Shown: positions 36,301-50,176, numbered from the stretch's first letter. The stretch is 64,000 bases of DNA from Oryzias latipes (GCF_002234675.1 NC_019859.2:16648311-16712310), one strand, 5' to 3'. Notes: generated from the sequence alone by a model not told the origin. Translations and numbers: made by a program.

Positions 36301-39300
36301 TTAATCTAAAAGGTAAAAAAATATTTACACTAAAAGAGTAATATTAAAGGCTGAAAACCAAGCCTTAATAAAAAAATAAAAAAATATCCCCCAATATTTA
36401 TTATATTGTTATATTGTTTCTAGTTAATTGTGATAATCTGGTGTTTCATTTTTGTATTCTTGTATTGATATGACAAAGGGTGTCTTACACAGGACTGTCT
36501 GCTTTAAAACTGCAAGCTTTCAACCTTTGTATCATCAAGTGTTTGGATCACCTCAAAAAATAATAAAAAAACATTAATATACAGAAAAACTTGTCGGTAT
36601 TTTAGAGTTTTGTGAATTTAAACTCCATTTTCAACAGCTGTCAAGGTGTTCCCTTTTAAGTCTAATGCCTAAATCTTTCAAATACATAGAACATTGACTT
36701 CATAAGTAGCTCTGTATATATAAGAAACCATACAATTGGGGACAATATGCAACCCCATAAACTGACTGTCATGTACAACCTCACTTCAAAAATGTTTCCA
36801 TGTTTGGAAATTATAAGAGACTCACTTGAATGTAACGATAATTAATCCAAAACAGTTCACCAGCAACAACAAAAGAATAATATACGTTTTTTTGCAATTT
36901 AAATCAATCTTTGCTTTTGGAGTAGGTGGACATGAAATGTAACTAACTTTTGTAGTTACCAATCCACTTCAGCCATAGCCAACACCCTGTTCAAGCTCAC
37001 TTAAGTGTGTTGCGTTGGTACAGTAATAGTAAAAGAAAAACATATTGCATTATAGTATGACTGACTTCAGATTTATAAATAAGATATTAAATGTTTTACC
37101 ATTATTTAACATCAACAACGAGGTAAATTTTGTTTTTCGGTGGCTATTGCTTAAACTTTCAGTGAGCATTTAAATATCTTGTTTGTTCATTGAAATGTTT
37201 GTAATTGTGCATGAAATAGAACCTAACACCAGAATTATGGGTGAATTTGGTGAAGCTGATGTTGGTGTAGCTATATAACAGATTTAATGGTTACCTTAGC
37301 TTTGTGAGTGAACTGTTACAACAATGTATGGTGTAAATGATGGACTGCAAGGCTGAGCAATCAATGTTATTTTAATTCTACGGATTACCAAAACACTAGA
37401 ATGTTACATTCTTGTAACATTTGAAACGTTTTTTAGAGCCTAAAATAATTAATTCTAAGGTTAAAATTTAAATCTACCAGTATTTGCAACAGCCCGGATC
37501 TTCTCAGAGAAAAACAGGTTACTGTCATGACTACCGTAGGGATTGAGTTATGAAACCATGGAAAGAGAGACTGCCTGGCCTTATGCGCTGGCTTGAACTT
37601 CAAATGAGGATGATGCCTCTGTTGCACGCAGATTACCACCCACGCCTCTCTCCCTAATCCCTGTTTCTGTGGCCAAATGCACTCATGGTCTGGCTCTTCA
37701 GCTCTCGCCCCTCCCATTATTTATTTATTTATTTTTTTTTCATTTCTTTCCACTTCTCAAGATACTTTTTATTTGACATTTTGGGCAGTCAGATCTTTCC
37801 AGTTTCAGTAGTTGTTTCGTGTCTCGACACTGTAGAGTAGGATGTCAGGTGGCCCCCTATGGTCCAAAACATATGGTAGTTAAAGGATGCTAAAACAAAG
37901 AATACAGCAAGTCTAGTTTATTAGTAGGCTACTTGGAGAAATGTGACTTTTTGTTTCAGGAATTAAAATTGTAAATGCACAAGATCGTTTTTTCTTTTAG
38001 GTCACAAAGTGGGACTTTAACCACTTTGCTTGTTTTTTCTTCTATTGTTTTTCAGTTGTTGTTTTTTTTTTGGTAACATATGATCAGGTTGCTGATTTAG
38101 TTCTATAACCAGAGAGGACTTTCAATTTCTAAATGCATATGGGGGATCATGTGTGCATTTCTCAGTCAGTGTTTTCATATAATAATGCATGGTGTTGCTT
38201 CATCTGATACATTTTATTACATTGCATGCTTTAGTGGAGTCTGAATAATTTTCTCTGCACAGCAGCAGGAGTTCTAATTTTTTGTAGTGCATTCTTGTGC
38301 ACCTTATTTCAGCTGCAGTAAATGATGGCAACTGGCCTCTATTGTGATAAACTTGCATAACAACCTGCTTAACTTCAGGCAGCAAGATGCATGTGTGCAT
38401 TAGTTAATTACTTGGCAGATGTTAGAGAAACACAAAGGTGCAGTCAGAATTCTCTATAAGGAAAATTTTGCACAGTAAAAACTGCAATGTGTTTCCTTCA
38501 TCGTGTTCCAAAATGGTCGAACTGATGTATTGTTTTCAGTGAGATTAAACCTGAAAAACCTTTTAAGGGTGCTATAATCTGTAGTGTTCCCACTAAAAGA
38601 CAAAAAGTGATATGAAAGGTAAAAACAGCAGCTGTTAGACAAACAAGCTCATCTGAAGGCTGATCACATCAGTTTTTTTTTACAGTCACTTGCATGCCAG
38701 CCAAAGCAAAACACACCTCAGGGTTAGTAGAAGAGGCAGCAGCGCCTTGTTTTATCTCAGTGAATGATGCAGCATCTGTTCTTTTGTGAGATTTATTTTT
38801 GTTCCTGTTCTCATTTTCAGAAAGATGCAGAAGATAAGACAAAGCCACCTATGATACCTTAATCCTGATGTGTCAGAAATGACTGACATAATGACAAATT
38901 GGCTCCTTTTGAGTATTTGAATCATCTCAAAGCTGTTTAAAAAATGGAGATCTATTACTCCATATTGTTGTAAGTGATATCAGGCCTTATTGCTTATAGT
39001 TTAAGGTAAGTTGTTTTTGTGCTACTGGATGCCATCAAGGAGCCAACAACATTCACACCTGAGCATGCAGAGAACTAAAATTAGGGGCAATTCAGAGGTC
39101 ATTAGATGGTTGTCTCATATTCAGACTGTTTGTCTGATGCAGTCATGACCTGCAGTCATGTTTTGGATGCTGAAGGACAAACATCTAAAATCATATATAA
39201 AAGTGGCTTTGGATTCTGCAGTGATGTAGATCTGCTGCATCAGCAATTAGATAATTAAAGGTATATCTTGCCAGCAAAGCAGTCCATGAGCTTCCCCCCC

Positions 39301-42300
39301 AGAATCTTTAGGGTTTAAAATCATCTGGGCAATCACTGACGTTTGCTCCTGTAACAGAAAATGGTCTGTGTTTCAAATTGAGTTACCCAGCTCCAAACAG
39401 TATTATCTTTTGATAAAATGTTTGTTTTTAAAATCATTGTAAAAAATGTTGATTGCCCAAATATTAAACAGAAAACAACAGTACCAGGCGCATGTAACTG
39501 AAATTTACGTACTTAAAGTTGAATTAACTGTGAATAAAGATTCATTAGTTTCACCTTTTTAGATAAAAAAATTACGGATTTCTTAATTGTTTTATCAGTT
39601 CATTTATATCTAATTTTAGGTTTTATGTGATTTTTTTATGCAAAAATGTTCAAATTGACAGACTGTTCAAACAGCCACAGTGCTTTGAGCTGCTACTGTA
39701 AAGAGACTCCATGGCCAAAAACAGAAGATAATTTTAGACAACATTCATCTTTTATTGGCATAAAAAATTATTAACTGTCTCTCTTCCCTTCTTCACCGTA
39801 CATTGATAGAATACTTGATACGGGAAGCAGCTATGAGCCAGCTCAGTGGCTGACTGGTGGAGTGTCTGCCCTAAGACTGGGAGCATGTGGGGGTTTGATT
39901 CCACTGTTGGGCCATTCTAAAATCTAGATTTTTTTATGAATGCTTTAGCAGGTTTTTGCAGTGAGATATCTGTGAGTCAGTGAGATACTCAGCTGATTCC
40001 ACTGTGTTGTAAGATTTTTCTTTGGTCTGCTTTTACAATAAAATGCAACCTTTATCTTTTTTTTTTCTTGACACTCAAAAATTTAATCAAAAAGAAAATA
40101 TGACAAAAAATAGACAAGAAAATCGCAGTTTCATAAGTTTTAACTACGTTTCTAACATAATTTTTGATTTGTTTTTCTTCAGTGAAACATCCTTTTGGCA
40201 GTCCGAAGCAATATCGTGAACCGTTCATGGAGAACTTGCAAAGACCAAGTGAAACGTCAAAGGACAGAGGACTTCAAAGAATTGAGCCGCTTCAACACAA
40301 AGGTAAAGTGATCTGTTTTAAACAATCTGTACTAAGAAAAAGAGACAGGAATGTACATCTACAGAGATCAGCAGTCATAATGTATTTTTGTTAATTTGGT
40401 TTCTCACTAAAATCAAAGTCTTAAAAAATACAGCGGTTTGTTTTCTAAAATTCTTTTTGTGTCCAATAATAGGAGATGTTTTTAAAAGTGTGAGTTGTCA
40501 TCAACCTTTAACTTGCACAAATGCAAATTAAGTAAAAAGAAATAAAGGAAATCTAAATTTGAGAGTTGGCATTTAAATTTTTGTTCTATAAAACCTCATA
40601 TAGAAATTAGTTTTAAAATCTAATACACATTTTTTTTAAGTGACTTTTATTTAATCAAAGAATTCTGTTATACAAAGACCATCAGCCCCTCATTAAAAAA
40701 AAAGTTGATCAAAAGTTGCTTTTTCTGCCTTTCTCAGATATCACCAATGCACGATCTGCAGCCTCACCAGAGAATGGACCAAGGCCTCTCAAAAGTTTTT
40801 CTGAAAAGCCGTCTAGCAGTTCATCCAGAGTTCCTCAGGAGCCTCACAGACAGTCCAGCAGTACGCAAAATAGTCGGAAGTCAAACACGTCCCAAGGTCA
40901 CTCTGATCAGGAGAGCCGCCATGATCATTGGGACAAAGGAGCAGGAAGTCGGAACAAGAATAGCCCCGCCTGGAGGCCCATCCGGGAGGTTTTGAATGTG
41001 GACACAGTTCTGAACGAGCTGGAGCAGCGGCGTCAGCAGCAGCAAGACAGCAGCAAGACTGTATCCCAGGAAAGAGGGCGCTCTGATCAAAGAGTTAGCA
41101 CGCACGAACATGCACAAACTGTAGATGAACGCAAACAAAAGTATTTAATGACAATTTACGAGGAAGAACATCGGCAAAAAACTGACAGTCACAGCTCTAT
41201 GGAGTCAGAGAGCAAGGTCAGCCAACAGAGGAACAGCCGACTCAAAGGCTGCTCCAAGCCTCTGCTGCGAAGTGATACCTGGACCATTCAAAGAACAGAG
41301 TCTGGCTATGAGAGCAGTGATAGACTCAGCAGTGGCTCCACCAATCCTGACTCTCCAGGCGTTGATGGTTTTGGCATTAGACCAGACCAGAGATCCACAC
41401 CTGAGGCATACTTGCAAAGGTAAGAAATGCTTAAAAGTAGCACAAACTGTAAAACATGAACACTAAAGCTCAAGAAAAAATAAATACTGCTCAAAAAATA
41501 CATTTTTATATTTTAGATGCATGTCCATAAATTTAAAACATTAATATGAATAATTGTGATAAAAAAATGTTCTAGATTTTCCAAAACATTATTTTTATCA
41601 TAAAATGCAGAACTGTATAGATACATCTCTAGGTTTTAACTAATAATTGTTATTGATTAATTTTATTGTTAACTGTGTTTTATCTGGAAACTTTTAAATT
41701 TACTTGCAAAACTTCTTAATTGTCAAAATTACTTAAAACAAAAAGTTCAATTTGACTACAGGTAGTTGCAAACATTACATATAGATATGGTTCCTGGTAA
41801 AAACTAAATGAAAGGATCTCAGTATCAAGCACTTTAGCAAATCAACAAAGCATCAAGTATCTGGTCGTGCAAAACTGATCATTACAACCCTGCAAAGTCA
41901 CAACACTTGTTTATGACCAGAGTCTATCAAGGCATTTCTATGTGCAATAGATAGACACGACTGGACAGTTAAAAACAAACAGTGATCTCTTTGTTTTTGC
42001 CTCCTCGTTAAAAAAGCTGCAGAGCCAAGACCTTGTTTTTAAGTCCGGTCTAACCCTGTTAATTTAAAAGGTATGGCATGCATTTATTATGCCATCAAGT
42101 GACAACAAATTTAGATGAAAATGTATCTTAGAGTCATAATTTATTCATAATTTATAAGTAAAAAAACAAATGTTGGAATAGGCACCAGGGCTTTAACTCG
42201 AGGGGACTGTAATGTTCAAAGGCGCAGGACTAAATTCAGCCAAACAGTGGTGTCAATTAGAGGCACACAGTTATGGAATACACTGCCACAGCACATTAGG

Positions 42301-45300
42301 AACTGGGAAAACTACCCTACCTTCCAAACAGCTCTTAAACGATGGCTAAAAACAAACCAGTCCTGCAAACATTAGTTATTGTTGTTTTTCTGTGACTGTC
42401 TTGGAATTTTTAGACTTGCTTTTTATTGTAATAACCTTTGTAAATATTTTTACCTCTAATATTGTGCTATTTCATTGTGTTGTAAATGTAATTGTTGATA
42501 TTTTTATCCTGTCCTAGGACAACAGATGAAATTTAGCTCCTGTGCTAACTCTGGCATATTTATGTTAAAGCAGCAGCTGAAACATTGTTTAATATGCATT
42601 GTCCTAATTCAAATACATAAATAAATAAAATAAAATAAAAACATAAACTGTAAATTAAACCTGAAATGTGTAGTTTCCAGCTTTTTTACTAAAAAAAACA
42701 AATACATTTTAATATGTTAAAATCTGCTTTGATTTGTCTTTTTTTTTAAATGTGAACTTAGAATCTTTGTACTTTTGCCTTTGTGAAATGCAATTTTTTA
42801 AGTGTTTTGGTACATCACTCTTTAGGTATTTCCTAGCTGTAAAGCTTGTAGACATGCTCAAGTGTGTTTTCCTTTATTTCCAGCCAGCTGCATCAAAAGG
42901 GCATCAGTGCAAAAACGAACATGACGTCCTCCCCCCCGCATAATGGTAAGTCAAAAATCTAAAAAAGCATTCTAAAGAAGAGTTTCTGTATATCGCCGTT
43001 CTAACCTGTCGAGCTGCTATCCTCAACTAGATTTCTTACCATTAAACTTTTCTCATTTTCCCTTTTCCCTCCCTTTCTCTGTCTGTACAAACCAGATTTC
43101 TTATAAAGAGATTTTAAATACAATTTAATGCATGTTTTGTATTTGGGTTATTTCTAAGCCCCAACATGCTTATTTAACTTTTTTACCCAGACGATTACGC
43201 ACAGGTATTAATCTGATGATAATCCCACAAAGCTCTCTCAGGCGGCACAGCTGGACACTGCTGCTGGTTTTGCCACACATATTCGTTTACAGGCTGAACT
43301 CGGAGTGTTCTGCACTCCATGCTGGACCATGTGCCTCAGGAGTGGAAGAGTGGAAGCTTTTATCCTTGCATGGACCTCTCAGAGGCAACAGCAAAGAGAA
43401 AAGAAAGCACATCTATATTTAAAAGAAAGAAATTCACTGTCGCACTGTCTGTCTGTGCTGGTGTGTAGAGAGAGTGCTGTGATTGATTGAGTCAGTTTGG
43501 GAAAATCTGATGTGTTTAACTCTTAGCTGCTGCCACCTTGTGTCCTCAAAGGTTCACAGCCTTTTAGTGGGAAATAAATCATTTTGTTTATCTTTAAAAA
43601 AATTCTCTGGTTCTCTAGTTTTTTTTATCAATGTCTTTAATTGCTTCTTAGCTATAAACACCATGTATACCAGGATCAGGTGTTTATTTAGAACCTGGAA
43701 TCACCAGATCTAGCTAACGTGTGCATGACCTGAATAAGACAGAATAAAAATGGCTTTTAGGGAAAAATGAGGGAAACTACCATAATAACCAAAGATAGCA
43801 TAGCGAAAAGAGGTCAATTTTGTTTAAGCATGCACAGGTATGTTTACCTAATTAACTGATGGCTGAAAATGAACAGAAAGACAGAAGTGCATACATCTTT
43901 TTTTTTGTAATGGTCTTCCTTTGGTTCTTACAGGAAAACATCAGCCCAGACCTCAGGGAAAAAAATATGATCAACCTTCAATTCCACATCAGAAGTTCAG
44001 TCCATGTTCAAGGTATTGTTCACTTTTGAGAATTGCAGTCTTTCATTTACCACTTCCAAAAATAATCACTTCTCCCACCTTGACAAAAAAAATAAATTAT
44101 CTAACTAACTATCAAAACACTAAAAGATATTTGTTGAATTTTTCTCTTGGATTTGTGACATCATGGGAAACTGGTCATCCTGCCGAGAGAAAAGAGCTCA
44201 ATCAAAGTCAAATTAGGGGAAAGAAACTGCTGGAAAGTGCTTCTCAGCAATGAGCAAAATTTGGGTTCGATGTCCATAATGAACATGGTTGTGCCTTGAG
44301 ACCACCATAGTTCTGAATTGGCAATGAATAAATAAACTGGATTTTAGGAAGTCTTGACCCCTGAAAGCCTATCTATGCAACTACGCATCAAACTACTTTT
44401 GCTTCAAAATGACCTTAACTTAGCATCTATGTGAAAACAAAAGTATAGGTAATTTCTTTATAGCTAGAAATAAATTCAACGATCAAATTATATAAGAAAA
44501 ACAAAACAAAAAATTGCAATATTACTCATTTGAACAGATGTTACGATTTGTTTTCATTATGTAGAGAACTGTAACCTTTATTTAACAAGATAAGGAGCCA
44601 TTGAGATCAGAATCACTTTGTTTCTAAATAAAGCTGTTTTCTTTTTTGAGACAAAATGTCTTTCCAAAATGATTATATTTATGGGCTGCACGGTGGCGCA
44701 GTGGTTAGCGCCCTTGCCTCACAGCAAGAAGGCCCCCAGTTCAAGTCCCAGCTGGGGGACCTGAACCAGAACTAGGTGTGAATGATGTGAGAGTGCACGG
44801 GTGTGATTGTGGACAGCCTACCCTGCAACAGAGCAGGGTAGAGTGGTGCTCCCTGCCCACAAGCAGCCAGGATAGGCTCCAGCAGCCCTGTGACCCCAAA
44901 GGAGAATTAATGGATTGGAAAATGAATGAATTTTATTTATTTATTATACTTACAGTTAAATGACTGATAAATGGTTCAATACTCAATGATTGTTTCTCAA
45001 TGAACCTGCTACTTATAATTTACAGGTGTACAATATTTTCAATTTGGATCCTTTGTAATTATATTTCAGTATGTTTTCTTTAAACAATAAAATATCATAT
45101 TTTGTTCTTTTTTATTTTGTAGACGTAAATCAAAGTATGGAAGCATCTCCAGAAAAGAAAAGAACTTTGCTGGCTCTGAAAACAGGCACAGCGAGTTAGA
45201 GGAGCTGACAAACTTCAGAGGGCACAGCGAAGAAAGTACAACCCTGAAGCACATGACAAAAACCAGTAGCTCTGAATGGAACAGCTCAGATGATCTTGCT

Positions 45301-46121
45301 CTATCTGAGTCTGAGGACAGAGAAAGCACTTATCTCTCAAGTAACAGTGAGGCTGTCTCCTCCGACTCCCAGTGCCCTCAAATTTCCCTGCAATACCACC
45401 CTCCCAACAACGGGCCTGCAGAAGCTCTCCTACCGAACAGTCTACGTCAGCTCGGTCCAACAGGGTCGCCAAACATTCGACCCTCGCAACGGATTTCTCA
45501 GCAGGGTGAAGCTAGCCATGGCTTTAGCTCCAGGACGCTTCAAGAACCCTTTTCATCAAGTCCTCATCTTTCATCTACGTACTTCTTCAGCCCTCACCGG
45601 AAGACTGACATGTCAAGTTTGCGAACTTTCTCAGATGCTAGTTCGAAATCAGGCTCTGACCCTGAAAGGAGTACTCAGTCATCATGTGAAAGTGAGGAGA
45701 GACCTGCTGGGGGTAAAGCGGAGCAGGCAGCGCCAGCTCAAGAAGTTTCTCTGACGACCTACTTCAACGTGGATAACTGTATGACGGAAACCTACCGTCT
45801 TAAGTACCACAACCAGAGGCCTCTAGTCCTCTCGGCCACAGTGCCACGGACTGCAACCGTGAGTGAGCGCAGAGAGATCAGCCAAACATACCCCAACGAC
45901 TCAAACTCACAGGATGTGCCAAAAGCCAAACCTGAAACAAGTATGTCCACATAAAAAAATTAAACGATTTGAACCATTGTTCTTTGCTGTGCTGTTAACA
46001 TATAGCCAAAGCACTGATGTAGGATGTGTCGTTTTTCTGTGTAGGCCATAACAGCAATAAATCTACAGCAAAATGGAACCCGGTGACAACCAAAGGACTG
46101 GATGAACGAGGTTTTTTATGA
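30399..46121 (+). CDS. usp53: Ubiquitin-specific peptidase 53
   Basis: Coding exons: 30416-30559, 31176-31268, 31401-31535, 31724-31837, 31948-32030, 32502-32607, 35409-35555, 35733-35882, 35987-36155, 40183-40302, 40738-41419, 42884-42945, 43934-44012, 45123-45940, 46045-46121. Together 2979 bases, 992 residues plus stop, without a frame break (human 1073). The leader exon begins at 30399. The USP domain fills residues 1-380: Cys box [18 protein letters not shown] with C41, [13 protein letters not shown]2C-type pairs (CRCCGASSD), and His box [20 protein letters not shown] with H301 and D318/D319. The Ser/Gln-rich tail keeps [44 protein letters not shown] and [20 protein letters not shown], all USP53 marks. 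USP53 sits at tight junctions; long called inactive, it has recently been reported to cut K63-linked chains. Introns hold a 4-kb gap (36156-40182) and several repeats. Confidence 0.95.
34400..34845. repeat. Dispersed repeat, copy 2 (in USP53 intron 6)
   Basis: Diverged copy of the 29835-30345 repeat in the same orientation. Matching phrases include GTGAATCAGGAGCAGA, AAAGCTTGTAG, GGCAGGCTTACTC, TTTTTAATGAACTA, CTCTGCAGAAA and AAGAAGATGATC. Confidence 0.6.
36156..40182. other. Large USP53 intron 9
   Basis: About 4 kb, AT-rich, with no frame matching a protein. It holds a SINE head fragment at 39823-39910. Segment 37530-37720 is less AT-rich but unexplained. Confidence 0.7.
39823..39910 (+). 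repeat. tRNA-derived SINE head fragment
   Basis: CAGCTCAGTGGCTGACTGGT, then GAGTGTCTGCCCTAAGACTG and GGGGGTTTGATTCC correspond to the A-box and B-box part of a fish tRNA-derived SINE. The body of what I take to be the same family lies inverted at 51836-52030. Confidence 0.6.
42184..42652 (+). mobile_element. 5'-truncated LINE, 3' end only
   Basis: In frame from 42202 to the TAG at 42373-42375 it reads [20 protein letters not shown] then [10 protein letters not shown] and [12 protein letters not shown]. This is the C-terminal end of fish non-LTR reverse-transcriptase proteins. It is followed by a 3' UTR and an A/T-rich AAATAAATAAAATAAAA tail ending near 42650. It sits in USP53 intron 11. Confidence 0.75.
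44683..44945 (+). repeat. tRNA-derived SINE
   Basis: GGGCTGCACGGTGGCGCAGT begins a tRNA-like head with A box TGGCGCAGTGGTTAGCGC (44694-44711) and B box GTTCAAGTCCC (44739-44749). The body ends GATAGGCTCCAGCAGCC, CTGTGACCCCAAAGG and a GGAAAATGAATGAATT tail. It sits in USP53 intron 13. Confidence 0.8.
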
Positions 46122-48878
46122 AAGTTGACTCGGTAAGTTTTGATTCACAGGAATGAAGAGAAAAAAACGGATGCCAAAGAGTTTACGGATTGAACACGTG
46201 CTCAGAAGCCCTGACCACTTCAAACCAGGAGGGACCTGTTTAATGGAGCCTGTAACATGAGCAAATGAATCCTGCTATGCATTGTTGGATGGATCGTCAG
46301 AAGTCCTCTATTGTCCTGCAGTACGAATGAACTAATATTAATTGTATTTCTTTGTTTGCGCCAAGGATTAAGTAATTTATGTCAATGTTTTTCAAGAACT
46401 TTGCTGAGATTCCGATATTTTTTCATTTATGCAGAAGTACTGCAGGAAAACGTAAATATATTTAACGGAAGCATTGACAGATAATGGCGATCCTGAACGT
46501 TGAAAATGTTTAGAGGAAATAATCAACTTGTTTCTTAACTGTGTATTTGTATGTTTAAGCTACTTTACCTGATAGTTGTTCAAAGTAATACATAAAAATC
46601 AAAACTTGCCTCCTGCACGTTGAAGACGGGTCACCTGAGACCTGCCAGAAGAATTTGGTTTAAAAGTTTTATATGGATTTTTCTGCACAGCGTATTGGTA
46701 CATTTATGCACGTGTCACCAGATCCTGCAACACAATCAGTTCAACGTCCTTTCATTTATCAACTCCTGTACAGCATTCATTGTTAATGAATGACCGTGAG
46801 CTGCCCCACTGTAGTAGCCATCTTTTTCTGTCAAACTCTATAACAGAGAAAATATTTCTCAGTCCTCCTAAAAAGTGAAAAACACATTTAATGCCTCGTA
46901 TTAATGTGCATCTTGGTGATTCTTGCATGGCTGCACTCAGTTTGTAATAAAACACTGTTTGAGAGCATGTTATTCAGTAGGTTGGGAGGTTCTCAGGCTA
47001 TTCAGTAATTCATGATGCAAAACTTAAACCTTGTGTGATTCTGTCTTAGAGTTGACCTGTTGTACTTTTTTTGTAATTCAAGTTGATGTCAAACTGTACT
47101 TTTTCCAGTCTTCCTCTTTATGAGTGGACAGATACAAAAACAGGTCTATATTTGCAGGTATTTTCATAACGATGCCAGTGTAACTGACACCTCTGACAAA
47201 TTACTAACACTCATATTCTTCCTTCCGATTTTTAAAACCTGCATGTGGCCTTTAACAGTCTGTCCTTTAGCTTTGTGTGCATCATTAGCATGAACATAAA
47301 AGGCTTAGAGGCGGAGCCTTGTCAACATTATGTGGACTTTATTTTATTGTAGCAAAATGAGTCAATTGGAAATTTGTAACCTTGGTTAATTTGGAAACTT
47401 GAATATTTTTTCTGTCGCTTAAATAAAAATATGCTTATGCATTTTGAATCGAAGTTTGATGCAAACAAAACGCGGAAAGACAGCAAACGTTTCAACAAAG
47501 ACTATGCATTCTGTAGATTTTTTTTTAACTTTACATGCACCTTCTTTATGTATCCAGTTCATCAAACAATTTACCAGTAACAGAAGTCTTTTGTGTTCTA
47601 CCTGAAGCTATGTGCAAACCTTTTTTCTTTTATAGTTTTTTAATATCTTTTCCTACAAACTATTTTTTTGTATCTGTTTTTCTCATCTTTCAAGTATGTC
47701 TGCTCACAAAAAAAACAACAAAAATACTTTTTCAAGGTGTTTCTCACTGAGCACATTTAGTCAATAATATCTCAGGCTGTGTTTGTGCTGTCAGAGACCA
47801 GATAATGTTTAGACTTTCATGTGTGACCACACCTTTCCCTTTAACTGTAGCAAATTATTTCACATTTCATTTTGATTTAATGAAAGATTTTCTGCTTTAA
47901 AAAAGCTACATCTCTTTAATGTAGCTTTTATTTAAAATGTTAATTATGATGAATTTATTTGAAATTAAGAACCATTTACACTCCAAACTAAGTTTTTTTT
48001 TTCTATAATCATAGCCTATTTTATGACTGAATTTGAATGAAGTTATTCTGTTCTTTGACTCCAAATGTTCGTCATAATGACTGTGCCTTGATATCTTTTA
48101 TTTCGTTTTATTTAAGCAAATAAATTCCTTTTTGTAATGCAGGACATTTTAAAAAAAATTACTCACTTTTGAGGATATATATGTAGTAAAAACATTCAAT
48201 AATGTGTCATTACAGCTCATTATACGTGTTCATCTCTAAAGTATGAAAGTCTTCCTGGGGGGCAAGGTTGGATACTGCAACCTAAACGTTTACTACTACC
48301 AACTTTGTTTTTTTGCAACACTAAAGTTGAGTTAGTGTATGTATATGGACATGTTTTCCCAGCACCCCCATTCTGTAGCGTACAGTTTAAGGCTTTATAT
48401 TCTCCAAAGGATTGTTTGACAACGGGTGGTGGTCTCCTGTGCCACATATGGTAGCAAGTGATATTGTATCGACATAAATCTTTTATCTTGTGCTAAACAC
48501 ACAGGGACAGACTCTAATTCTACTGATGTGCATCAAAACAAAGAGAACTTTCCACATTGTGTCACTGATATTTTGTGATGAGTTTGGCCTGATGTTTCCA
48601 GGCCGTGTCGCGCCTCTGTGCTTCTGCCGCACAGAGTGAGTGGACCTGAATGCATTTTGACATGTTTCAGTACCATTTAACTGCAAGTAACATGTACAAA
48701 AATGTGTCTGCACTTTCTATTTTTGGAGATAAAATATTTATTTTTATTCATTGTTGAATAAATTTTCATTTAGTGTCTCACACTTTAATCAGCCCCCTGA
48801 CTGTCTTTCAGTTCACAAACTTTTGAAGTAAAAAGAAATAAAAGACAAAAAGAAAATGTGAAAACGAGAAGTTATGGC
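46122..48878. other. USP53 3' UTR and convergent spacer to FABP2
   Basis: USP53 and FABP2 converge here. A polyadenylation signal at 46946-46951 would give an 0.8-kb USP53 3' UTR; a later AATAAA near 47420 and one near 48755 are alternatives. In mammals the small gene C4orf3 (membrane micropeptide) lies between these genes; neither strand shows its single-helix C-terminus here. Confidence 0.55.
46946..46951 (+). other. Candidate polyadenylation signal of USP53
   Basis: AATAAA, about 825 bases past the USP53 stop, followed by GT-rich sequence. Confidence 0.45.
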
Positions 48879-48884
48879 TTTATT
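48879..48884 (-). other. Polyadenylation signal of FABP2
   Basis: AATAAA on the minus strand, about 125 bases past the FABP2 stop codon at 49006-49008. Confidence 0.6.
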
Positions 48885-49005
48885 AATGCAAGTTTGAAAA
48901 TGCATTAAAAATGTTTTTTTGTTTTGTTTTTCTGTTGTTTTTGGAGTACAAAAGTTTAATGACTCGTAATCCATTTCAGACTTCAGTTTGGTAGACTTGT
49001 TTGGT

Positions 49006-50112
49006 CTAACCCCTCTTAAAAATCCTCTTTGCATCCACACCGTCATAGTTGTAACTCTGTTGGAGACAGATGATGTCAGTGTTAACATTTTGATATATTA
49101 TTCCAGGAAAGATTCCCCAAGTATTTATCAGGCCTGGACTTAAATTGGAGTCGGCCTCACCTGAATCATTTCATCTCCTTGAATTACTCTGGTAGTTGTC
49201 AGTGCTTTTCCATTGTCCTTTCTGGTGAAAGTTCCCTTTAACACATCCCCTTCCAGCGCCCATGCACCCTTAAGAATGAAAACATATCTTTGCATTAATA
49301 GTATTTTTTTAAGTATTTGAAAACATGCTATGAACAAAAAAATCACACTCAAATTAGTGCAATAAAACCAAGCTTTCGATGTCCTTTTTAAAGTGAATGA
49401 AACAGCACCTGGGGTTTTTTGGATAAAGACTGACACCAATTAATCCATGCTACACCTGAACCAAGGCACTGTTTGGCCTAAGTTTAGTTCCTGGGTGATG
49501 TAGTGTGCAGCTTTTGTTTACCGATAGTTCAGTTCCGTCTGCAAGGCTGTACTCAAAGGTGACACCCAGGGTGAAGTCTATTTCAATGTTGCGGAAGTTA
49601 CTGCTCTCCTTAACGTGAAACTTGTCTCCAGTCTGTTCGATGGTTATTTTGAGGTTGTCGTGAGCAGCCAGCTTCCTCTTCACCACGTTAACTCCTGGCA
49701 ACAGACACATCAGAAACATTCATCAGAATCTGAGAGTGCTCAGGGGTAAAAACTTGCCAAAAGGAGGTTTGTTCAGCAAATTTGGGTTGGCTATTTTTAT
49801 TATTATTATTTTTATAATTGATGCCCATTCATGCAAATATACATCAAACCACTACATGAAAGCAAAAACATAAGGGAATTAATTTTTTTTTCATTGCTGG
49901 AAATAAATTAAGGCATCAAGGGGTCTAATAAAACAGTTTATATACCATCCATAAATATTCATCTGATTTTGATTCTGTGGTAATATCTCCATCTATACAG
50001 CATGCATTGTTAAATTAATCCAGGAGAAAACCTACCAGTACCCACCCATTTGTTCCATAAACTTCTCATAGTTTTCGCTGCGATCAACTTTCCAGGTGCC
50101 GTTGAAGGTCAT
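49006..50112 (-). CDS. fabp2: Intestinal fatty acid-binding protein
   Basis: Four exons: 50046-50112, 49522-49694, 49161-49268, 49006-49056. Lengths 67+173+108+51 = 399 bases, 132 residues plus stop, the exact FABP2 length; 67 and 173 are the family's standard first two exon sizes. FABP2 is a cytosolic beta-barrel carrier that binds one long-chain fatty acid in enterocytes. Seen: MTFNGTWKVDRSENYEKFME (barrel strand A and first helix), VNVVKRKLAAHDNLKITIEQ (second helix and turn), VKESSNFRNIEIDFTLGVTF, DGTEL, and R107 in TTTRVIQGDEMIQ, the residue that holds the fatty-acid carboxylate. W83 matches the conserved ligand-pocket Trp. The KLAAHDNLK helix marks FABP2 rather than FABP1, FABP3 or FABP6. 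Orientation opposite to USP53 agrees with the human locus. Confidence 0.97.
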
Positions 50113-50176
50113 GGTGACTGTGAGGGTGAGCTGGACCACTCTGCAGAAAGGAGCGTCTTACTCCAAGTCTCCTGCT

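Noticed and set aside
40881-41138. Minus-strand 85-codon frame opposite USP53 exon 11
   Set aside because: Antisense shadow of the confirmed USP53 coding exon.
46122-48878. C4orf3-like micropeptide between USP53 and FABP2
   Set aside because: Looked for the short single-helix C-terminus on both strands; nothing comparable seen.
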